A DNA stretch of 64,000 bases from Streptomyces sp. NRRL F-5126 (GTDB lineage Bacteria; Actinomycetota; Actinomycetes; Streptomycetales; Streptomycetaceae): the NCBI RefSeq assembly GCF_000721265.1, contig NZ_JOFZ01000013.1:1-64000 (forward strand). Reading direction: 5' to 3'. This document shows, piece after piece, positions 58,201 through 64,000 of this stretch. Each line of letters begins with the position of its first letter. Positions within the stretch are counted from its first letter, which is position 1. The notes beneath the pieces were generated by a model. It was not told the DNA's origin, searched no databases, and was given only the letters and a program-made list of their open reading frames with translations. The position numbers and the translations under genes were made by a program.

Positions 58201-59145
58201 TCAGATCTCCTCGACGTCTGCGCCGGTGAGGAAGCGCAGGGGGTTGCGGCGCGTGATGAGGTCCACGAGGTCGTCGTCCAGGCCTGCGGCGCGCGCCTTG
58301 GGCAGGAACGAGCCGAACAGGTGCCCGTAGCCCTGCCCGCCCTCGGACGCCAGGTAGCCGTGGCGCGAGATGTCGCAGCTGAGCAGCGCCCGGTCAGCGT
58401 GGCCCGCGTCCAGCAGGTCGAGCAGCAGCCGCAGCCGGGTGTCGTCGCTCTGGTAGCCCGATTTTCCGACGGTGTCGAACGCGACGTACGCGCCCTGCGC
58501 GGCGAGCGCCCGGTGCGTGGCCGGGTCGTCCAGCAGGTCCTGGTGGCCGATCGAGACCCGGTGCGGCGGCAGCCCGGCCGCGGTGAGGATGTCCAATTGG
58601 GCCGGGCCGCCCCGGCCGAGCTGGGCGTGGGTCGCCAGCGACAGGCCGGTGGCTGCGGCCGCCCGTGCGGACGCGGTGAGCACCCGTTTCTCCTCGGGGC
58701 TCGGCACGTCGCCGTGGCTGCCGACCTCGCCGATGACACCGGGCAGGACACCGGTGGTGCCGATGCCGTGCTCGATCTCCTGGACGAGGGTGTCGGTGAG
58801 CCCGGCGGTGCCCGAGGCGCCGACCTCCGCCGGATGGAACGGCTCGTAGTACCAGCCGGTCGCCGAGACGACCGCAACGCCGGAGTCCGCCGAGATCCGC
58901 GCCAGCGTGCGCGGATCTCGGCCCATGCCCCGGCACGTCAGCTCGACGACGGCGCTGAGGCCGAAGTCGGCGCGCAGCGCCGACAGCTCCTCGGCGACGG
59001 CGGGTGCGTGCGCGACCGGGTCGAGCACAGCCGACCGGTCGCCCGTGTGGTCGAGGTCGAGGACCAGGTGCTCATGGGCGAGCAGTGGCCCCCGGATCCC
59101 CGAGACGTCCAGCGGCCCGGCGACGGTGCGCAGATGGTGCTGCAT
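58201..59145 (-). CDS. php: Phosphotriesterase-homology protein (PHP/YhfV)
   Basis: A 314-residue amidohydrolase-superfamily protein homologous to E. coli PHP (YhfV). Metal ligands by eye: H24 and H26 in AHEHLV, Glu140 in GVIGEVGSHG, H173 in ATHAQLGR, H201 in IGHQDLLDD and Asp258 in LLSCDISRHG. True phosphotriesterases use a carbamylated Lys at the bridging position; here it is Glu, as in PHP. Relatives are lactonases or phosphotriesterases; the native substrate is unknown. It lies between the transporter-like yhfT and yhfS. Confidence 0.9.
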   Translation of the reverse strand: MQHHLRTVAGPLDVSGIRGPLLAHEHLVLDLDHTGDRSAVLDPVAHAPAVAEELSALRADFGLSAVVELTCRGMGRDPRTLARISADSGVAVVSATGWYYEPFHPAEVGASGTAGLTDTLVQEIEHGIGTTGVLPGVIGEVGSHGDVPSPEEKRVLTASARAAAATGLSLATHAQLGRGGPAQLDILTAAGLPPHRVSIGHQDLLDDPATHRALAAQGAYVAFDTVGKSGYQSDDTRLRLLLDLLDAGHADRALLSCDISRHGYLASEGGQGYGHLFGSFLPKARAAGLDDDLVDLITRRNPLRFLTGADVEEI

Positions 59146-59195
59146 GGCGCGGGTGCCTTTCCGGGCCGTGGGGCCCTCTCGATTGCGGGGACGGG

Positions 59196-60617
59196 TCAGC
59201 CCTTCACCGGAGTGAACAGATCAAGCCAGTACAGGACGTTGAGGAGGATGCCGCCGACGATGACCGCCGCGGGCGCCGCCGCCATCCGCACCACGGGGCG
59301 GCCCATCGCCTCGTTGACGAGGTAGAGCCCTCCGACGATGAGGATGCCGAGCCCACCGCCCATCACGTTCGCGGCAAGCAGTGAGCCGAAGAGGATGGCC
59401 AGTTGCAGCGTGTCCGTAATGGCGCTGCGCAGGTGCTCGGAGGAGTCGCGGACACTCGGGAGCTTGCCGAGGACCTTGCCGATGGAGGAGAGGCCGAGGA
59501 TCTCCAGGGCCATCACCACGGCGCCGGCCACGGCCGCCAGGACGGGGTTCGGCATCAGGTAGCCGATGGGGTAGACGAGCGTCAGGCCGGCGATCCCGTA
59601 GGTGCCCGATGCCAGCGCCGTCGTCGCGATCAGCGGGATGAACCCGAAGACCCGGTAGAAGTCGACCTGGGCCGCCTCGCTGATGTGTCCCTTGGCGATG
59701 AGGAAGCTGGTGGCCTCGCCGCCGCCGAATATGTGCATCCGCGCGATAAGGCAGACGCCGGCGCCCAGCAGCATGAACAGCGGCAGATGCTTGCGCAGCC
59801 TGGCCGCGCTCGCGCTGAACAGGGACGCCATCGGGTCCTCGAGTACCTCTTCGGGCACGTCCGTGCCGCCGGAGCCCGTCTGCGCGAGTGCGGTGCCGCC
59901 GCCCCCCGATCCGTCCGCCGCGGGGCCGGCGGCCGCTGCTGCCTCCGCCTCAGTGGCGCGGTCGGCCCTGCGCTGCAGCAGGTCCTTGCGTACGGCGAAG
60001 CCGATCAGCATCAGCACGCCCGCCGCCATGGCGAGCGACCCGGCGAAGATGTTCGGCCACAGCTTCATCGTCATGATGACCAGGGCCAGTTCCACGACGC
60101 CCGTGATGGCGCCGCGCGCCTTGCCGAACTGCTTGGCGACCGCGAGCACGGGGAAGAGCGTGAAGAGGAACAGGATCGGCGTGGACATCTGCTGCATCGC
60201 GGTCAGGAAGTCCACGGGCAGCTTGTGGGCCACGTCGTTGGCGCCGTTCAGCCCGAAGACCACCAGCGCGCCCCAGGCGCCGCCGAGCACCACCGCGAGC
60301 CATTTGCGGATCGCGAGGATGCCCAGGATGTCGGTGGGCAGGAAGAGCAGCCACGGGTTGAGCACACCGGACGACAGGGCCATCGGAGCGCCCAGTCCGA
60401 AGATGAACCCCGCCGAGAGCCCGAAGGCCACCGCCGCGGTCGCCGCGCGCGTGGCGCGGCCCTGGATGAACTCCAGCATGAACGGGCGGGTGCCGTCGTT
60501 GAAGACGGCCAGCGCCATGTGCGAGACGAGCGCGGTCAGCGCGGCCAGCACGATGACGATCAGTTTCTGGGTCAGCGAGAAGTCCAGATGGGCGCTCGCT
60601 GCGAGCACTGTGCTCAC
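59196..60617 (-). CDS. yhfT: YhfT-like multi-pass membrane protein
   Basis: A 473-residue integral membrane protein homologous to E. coli YhfT, with about 11-12 hydrophobic segments. Notable stretches are LIVIVLAALTALVSHMALAV near 19, LFLFTLFPVLAVAKQFG near 150 and ALASGTYGIAGLTLVYPIGY near 322. A cytoplasmic-looking loop at about 210-270 is Ala/Gly-rich and absent or shorter in E. coli as I remember it. Probably the substrate transporter of the system; direction and substrate are inferred only. yhfU starts 37 bp upstream. Confidence 0.85.
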   Translation of the reverse strand: MSTVLAASAHLDFSLTQKLIVIVLAALTALVSHMALAVFNDGTRPFMLEFIQGRATRAATAAVAFGLSAGFIFGLGAPMALSSGVLNPWLLFLPTDILGILAIRKWLAVVLGGAWGALVVFGLNGANDVAHKLPVDFLTAMQQMSTPILFLFTLFPVLAVAKQFGKARGAITGVVELALVIMTMKLWPNIFAGSLAMAAGVLMLIGFAVRKDLLQRRADRATEAEAAAAAGPAADGSGGGGTALAQTGSGGTDVPEEVLEDPMASLFSASAARLRKHLPLFMLLGAGVCLIARMHIFGGGEATSFLIAKGHISEAAQVDFYRVFGFIPLIATTALASGTYGIAGLTLVYPIGYLMPNPVLAAVAGAVVMALEILGLSSIGKVLGKLPSVRDSSEHLRSAITDTLQLAILFGSLLAANVMGGGLGILIVGGLYLVNEAMGRPVVRMAAAPAAVIVGGILLNVLYWLDLFTPVKG

Positions 60618-60654
60618 GGGGTCACTCCTTTGTGCCCGGTCGTGTCCTGGGCGG

Positions 60655-61011
60655 TCAGCCCCGCGCCGCGATGGCGCGGGCCATGACCGGGGCGATGACG
60701 TCGATCTGGTCGATGGCGAAGCCGAAGACGATCTTGCCTTCGGCGAGCAGCGCGGAGACCTCCTCCTCGGTCGGCACGGAGCGGCCGAACGTGTGGCACT
60801 TCACTGCCCCGACCAGGCCGACGAGGACGCCGAGCGAGGCGCCCGCGCCGGTGTGGCACGTGCCGAGGTAGTAGTCGGCCTGCCGGCCGCGCAGCTTCAT
60901 CGCGGCATCCATGTCGCTGGAGACCGTGACGGTCAGGGTGTCGATGCCGAGGTCCGAGATGGTCTTCGCGACCTCGGTCTTGCCGACGCCGCCTGTGAGG
61001 ATCTTCGTCAT
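60655..61011 (-). CDS. yhfU: YhfU-like DUF2620 protein
   Basis: A 118-residue soluble alpha/beta protein homologous to E. coli YhfU. It begins MTKILTGGVGKTEVAKTISD and contains YLGTCHTGAGASLGVLVG near 47-64 with a Cys-His pair. The beta-alpha start and the Cys recall the fold of PTS IIB proteins, but that is only a resemblance by eye. Next to the membrane protein YhfT, so it may be its soluble partner. ATG 61011 with GAAGGAATCC upstream. Confidence 0.85.
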   Translation of the reverse strand: MTKILTGGVGKTEVAKTISDLGIDTLTVTVSSDMDAAMKLRGRQADYYLGTCHTGAGASLGVLVGLVGAVKCHTFGRSVPTEEEVSALLAEGKIVFGFAIDQIDVIAPVMARAIAARG

Positions 61012-61076
61012 GGCTGGATTCCTTCTCTGGTCGCGCGGGTGGTCGGGAACGGGACGGTCGGGCTCCCCCGGGAGGA

Positions 61077-61451
61077 TCAGGCGGGGGAGTGCTGGGCGAG
61101 CACCGCCAGATGCAGCGCGAGGAAGTTGACCTCGGAGTCGGGCAGGGCCGCGCCGAGCTCGCGCTCGGCGCGGCCGGCGACCTCCCGGGCTCTGGCCACG
61201 GCCTCGGGGTGCCCGGCGAGCTCGGCGGCGACCTGGTCGTCGGTGGTGAAGGCGGAGATCGGCTCGCCGTCCAGCAGGCGGGTGAGCGCCATCATCAGAT
61301 GGCTTGTGAGCATGCCCGCCGTGTCCTCGGTGACGGTGTGCCCCTGCTCGGACAGGGCCGCGAGTTCGTCCGAGACGAAAGCGGCCACCTCGGGACGCAC
61401 CTGTCCGCTCTCGCGGAACAGCTTGATGCGGAGGGCGAGCTGGTCGTCCAT
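61077..61451 (-). CDS. yhfY: YhfY-like single PRD-domain protein
   Basis: A 124-residue protein consisting of one PTS-regulation domain: LTSHLMMALTRLLDGEPIS near 48-66 with the first conserved His and EVNFLALHLAVLAQHS near 106-121 with the second. There is no RNA- or DNA-binding domain, so it is not an antiterminator by itself. Homologous to E. coli YhfY. First gene of the seven-gene operon; strong ribosome-binding site GGAGGAGG and an operator-like promoter at 61475-61500. Confidence 0.83.
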   Translation of the reverse strand: MDDQLALRIKLFRESGQVRPEVAAFVSDELAALSEQGHTVTEDTAGMLTSHLMMALTRLLDGEPISAFTTDDQVAAELAGHPEAVARAREVAGRAERELGAALPDSEVNFLALHLAVLAQHSPA

Positions 61452-61473
61452 GGGGTTCCTCCTCCAACAATAA

Positions 61474-61500
61474 TCAGTAACCAGTATTTTGTATTCTGAC
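61474..61500 (-). promoter_or_regulatory. Operon promoter with YhfZ-type operator
   Basis: Core CAGTAT-N5-ATTCTG (61482-61498) with conserved flanks (CAGTAAC before, AC after), sharing 19 of 26 bases with the site before yhfZ. Read on the minus strand it holds a -10-like TACTGA (61479-61474) 17 bp after AGGTCA. Suggests repression of the operon by YhfZ. Inferred from the duplicated sequence. Confidence 0.7.
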
Positions 61501-61561
61501 CTTACGGTCCGCCCGGCCGCCCGTGGGACCGAGCAGCCCGCGCGGGTGCGGCACCCGCCCG

Positions 61562-62500
61562 TCAGTACCAGGGTGCCCGTTCGCCGTTGAGCACTTCGGT
61601 CTGGCAGTTGGTGATCAGCGCGAGGTCGAGGGCCTCCCGCACCGCGGACATCGCCTTCGCCTCGTCGGTCCTTCCTATGAGCGCGGCGCTGGAGTTGCGC
61701 AGCGCGAGGTCGCGCGTGACCTCGTCGCCGAGCGGCAGTACATCCACCCCCGGGCCGAGCCTGTCCAGCGCCTCGTCCAGATTCCACACCGTGGCGTCGG
61801 CCCCGCCGTGCTGGAACAACTCGCCCAGCTGCATGTAAGAAGCCTCGACCCAGGTGATGTCGGCACGGTCGCCGAACACCCGCTCGGCCAGCAGGCGCTG
61901 GTCCTCCGACGCGTGGTCGACGGCCACTCTGAGTCCTGACATATCGGCATCGAGACCGTGACGCAGCAGCAGGCCGTGCGCCCCGACGTACGTGGCGGGC
62001 CCCAGGTCGGCGACCAGCTCCACCGGGTGCTCCTCGACCAGCCGGTCCGCTGCGAACCGGGACAGCACCACCAGGTCGACCTTGCCGTCGAGCAGCGCGG
62101 TGGTCCGCGCCCCCGCGCCTCGCATGAAGGTGATCGCGAACGGTGCGCCGGCCTCCTCGAAGGCGCTGCGCAGCCCGGTCGCGAGCCCCTCGTAGCGGCG
62201 CGAGTAGGGCAGCGGCATCGCGGCGAGCAGGGTGCCGAGACCGGACAGGCGCCACAGTATCGACCTGTCCGAGCGCACGAGGAACGTGCCCAGGTGGCCC
62301 CGGGCCGTGGTCTCGATGGCCTCGGCGTGTTCCAGCAGCTGCAACGCGGCCTGCACGGTCCCGTTTCCCACGCCCAGTTCCTCGGCGAAATCGCGCACGC
62401 GCGGCAGCCTCGTGTCCGGCTCGTGGTTCAGCAGGAGAACCGCGAGCCGGCGCGCAGCGAGGCCGTTGCGCGTCAGGAAACGCTCGTCAAGTCCGGTCAC
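61562..62500 (-). CDS. yhfZ: YhfZ-like GntR-type regulator
   Basis: A 312-residue regulator homologous to E. coli YhfZ. Winged helix at residues 12-72 (LLLNHEPDTRLPRVRDFAEE, LGVGNGTVQAALQLLEHAEA); the remainder resembles a periplasmic-binding-protein type effector domain (VDLVVLSRFAADRL near 140, LRVAVDHASEDQRLLAERVF near 191). It presumably binds the inducer and controls the operon and itself. GTG 62500 sits about where transcription should start (see promoter), with no ribosome-binding site, so the mRNA is probably leaderless. Confidence 0.87.
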   Translation of the reverse strand: MTGLDERFLTRNGLAARRLAVLLLNHEPDTRLPRVRDFAEELGVGNGTVQAALQLLEHAEAIETTARGHLGTFLVRSDRSILWRLSGLGTLLAAMPLPYSRRYEGLATGLRSAFEEAGAPFAITFMRGAGARTTALLDGKVDLVVLSRFAADRLVEEHPVELVADLGPATYVGAHGLLLRHGLDADMSGLRVAVDHASEDQRLLAERVFGDRADITWVEASYMQLGELFQHGGADATVWNLDEALDRLGPGVDVLPLGDEVTRDLALRNSSAALIGRTDEAKAMSAVREALDLALITNCQTEVLNGERAPWY

Positions 62501-62506
62501 ACGGCA

Positions 62507-62535
62507 ACAGTAACCAGAATCCCGGATACTGACAA
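62507..62535 (-). promoter_or_regulatory. yhfZ promoter with overlapping operator
   Basis: On the minus strand TTGTCA (62535-62530), 17-nt spacer, TACTGT (62512-62507). The operator core CAGAAT-N5-ATACTG (62515-62531) fills the spacer, so a bound regulator would block RNA polymerase. Predicted start falls on or next to GTG 62500. Confidence 0.75.
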
Positions 62536-62588
62536 GAACTCTTTCGGGGGAACGCTCGAAGGTGCGAAGGCCGCGGACCTGCCAGGGC

Positions 62589-63476
62589 TCAGGGCACCCG
62601 GGCGATCAGGTAACGGAAGACGTTCGGCATCCAGACCGTGCCGTCCTTGCGCAGGTGCGGGTGGAGCGCCTCCCCTATCTCCTTCTCCACCTGGCGCCTG
62701 TCCGTGGCCCGCACCGCGCCGTCGAACACCCCGGTCGAGAGCATCCCGCGCACGGCGCTCGCCATGTCCGCGTAGCCGAACGGGCAGGCCACCCTGCCCG
62801 AGCCGTCGGGACGCAGGCCGGCGCGTGCCGCCACGTCCTCCAGGTCGTCCCGGTGCGCGGGCCGCCAGGTCCCCTTGCGCAGCCGGTCGGTCAGCCGCCC
62901 CGCCACGCCGAGCACCCCGGCGCTGGCACAGCGCTCGGGCGGGCCCCAGCCCGCCAGCACGACGGGCGCACCGCGCCGGGCCAGCGGTACCGCTCCGCGC
63001 AGCGCGGGCCCGGGGCTCCTCGTGTCCCCCGCCACCGGTCCGACCGGCCGGAAGGCGGTGACGACGTCGTAGGGCTCGCGGCCAGGACCCGACGCGTCGC
63101 CCATGCGCTCTGCGGGCAGGAGCCTTCCCGGCCCTGCCGCCGCGCCACGCCCCGCGGGGGCCGGTTCCGTGTGCAGTCGCTCGTCCGCCAGTGCCAGCAG
63201 CTCCCGGTCCGAGTCGACCCCGGTCACCTGGGCGCCCAGTGTCGCCGCCATGAGCAGCGAGAGCCCCGAGCCGCAGCCGAGGGCGAGCAGCCTCGTGCCC
63301 TCACGGACCTCCAGCCGCTCGTAGACCGCTTCGTAGAGGGGCACCAGCATCCGTTCCTGGATCTCGGCCCAGTCCCTGGCGCGCGGACTCACGTCGTTCA
63401 CCGCGGAGGCGGCGGGGGCCCTCCTCCCGGTCTCGTCCCGGTGCGGCCTGTGGTCGTCGACGAGCGTGCGTGTCAT
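62589..63476 (-). CDS. SAM-dependent methyltransferase (class I)
   Basis: A 295-residue methyltransferase-like protein. SAM motif LLALGCGSGLSLLMAATLGA near 62-81, acidic VTGVDSDRELL near 84, YDVVTAFRPV near 135; the later part (GYADMASAVRGMLSTGVFDG near 235) resembles the C-terminus of small-molecule methyltransferases. The stretch at 100-160 is Arg/Gly/Pro-rich and unusual. Substrate unknown. It sits between the yhf cluster and proS on the minus strand; a functional tie to yhf is not evident. Confidence 0.8.
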   Translation of the reverse strand: MTRTLVDDHRPHRDETGRRAPAASAVNDVSPRARDWAEIQERMLVPLYEAVYERLEVREGTRLLALGCGSGLSLLMAATLGAQVTGVDSDRELLALADERLHTEPAPAGRGAAAGPGRLLPAERMGDASGPGREPYDVVTAFRPVGPVAGDTRSPGPALRGAVPLARRGAPVVLAGWGPPERCASAGVLGVAGRLTDRLRKGTWRPAHRDDLEDVAARAGLRPDGSGRVACPFGYADMASAVRGMLSTGVFDGAVRATDRRQVEKEIGEALHPHLRKDGTVWMPNVFRYLIARVP

Positions 63477-63606
63477 GGATAGCGCCCCAATCCGCCGAGA
63501 GGTCGGTAGTGCCCTGCCGGGCAACGCTCTGTGTGCCTGCGCACCCACATCCCCCGTATGCCAGGGAACTGCGCATCGTCCGCCGCGTCCAGTGGGGGAC
63601 ACGTAA

Positions 63607-64000
<394 letters not shown>

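Noticed and set aside
62589..63476. Methyltransferase gene as a ninth member of the yhf system
   Set aside because: It lies upstream of the regulator with no shared operator, and no yhf cluster I know of contains it; likely a neighbour.

Overview
The window is chromosomal DNA from a Streptomyces-like actinomycete. GC content is very high, coding is dense with extreme GC3, GTG and TTG starts are common, and the gene order is a recognisable streptomycete core: a conservon (cvnABCD), gltX, a Gln/Glu tRNA cluster, ndgR-leuCD, hupS, gpsA-ddlA, thiL-thiD, recG-rsmD-coaD, rpmF-rnc-mutM, smc-ftsY, nsdA, amtB-glnK-glnD and ffh. Gene names rest on motifs and remembered synteny; no database search was run.

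Layout. 1-5353 (minus) is a conservon: a sensor-kinase-like membrane protein, a roadblock protein, a DUF742 protein and a GTPase cut by the window edge. 5924-10187 holds a small unknown ORF, a fumarylacetoacetase-family enzyme, glutamyl-tRNA synthetase, a DUF574-type methyltransferase and a HAD phosphatase. 10273-10708 has five tRNA genes (Gln-Glu-Glu-Gln-Glu). 10800-19848 covers leucine biosynthesis with its IclR-type regulator, the HupS nucleoid protein, an F420-pathway guanylyltransferase, phospholipid and cell-wall genes, a lipoprotein and a stand-alone AsnC-type domain. 20049-31796 runs through thiamine, RecG, CoaD, a DivIVA-like protein, L32, RNase III and MutM, and includes a non-coding tandem repeat between recG and rsmD.

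31800-38289 is a 6.5-kb integrated element bounded by a 14-bp direct repeat at the 3' end of a CAP-domain gene. It carries a Fic protein, a CutA-like protein with an XRE regulator, a small unknown protein, a RepSA-like HUH replication initiator, an excisionase and a tyrosine integrase. No TraB/FtsK-like transfer gene is visible. It looks like a stripped-down actinomycete integrative element, and its left third has lower GC and several large inverted repeats.

38277-54546 returns to the core: CAP-domain protein, acylphosphatase, SMC, FtsY, a small primase-polymerase-domain protein, NsdA, the nitrogen-control operon amtB-glnK-glnD behind a two-box GlnR operator, and Ffh.

54640-62500 (minus) is the most interesting accessory region: a complete set of homologues of the enigmatic E. 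coli yhfSTUVWXYZ genes (two PLP enzymes, a phosphopentomutase-like enzyme, a phosphotriesterase-homology protein, a multi-pass membrane protein, a small DUF2620 protein, a lone PRD protein and a GntR-like regulator). A shared operator/promoter sequence stands in front of both the regulator and the seven-gene operon. It reads as an inducible uptake and catabolism system for an unknown, possibly phosphorylated sugar- or amino-acid-containing compound. The window ends with a methyltransferase gene and the start of proS.
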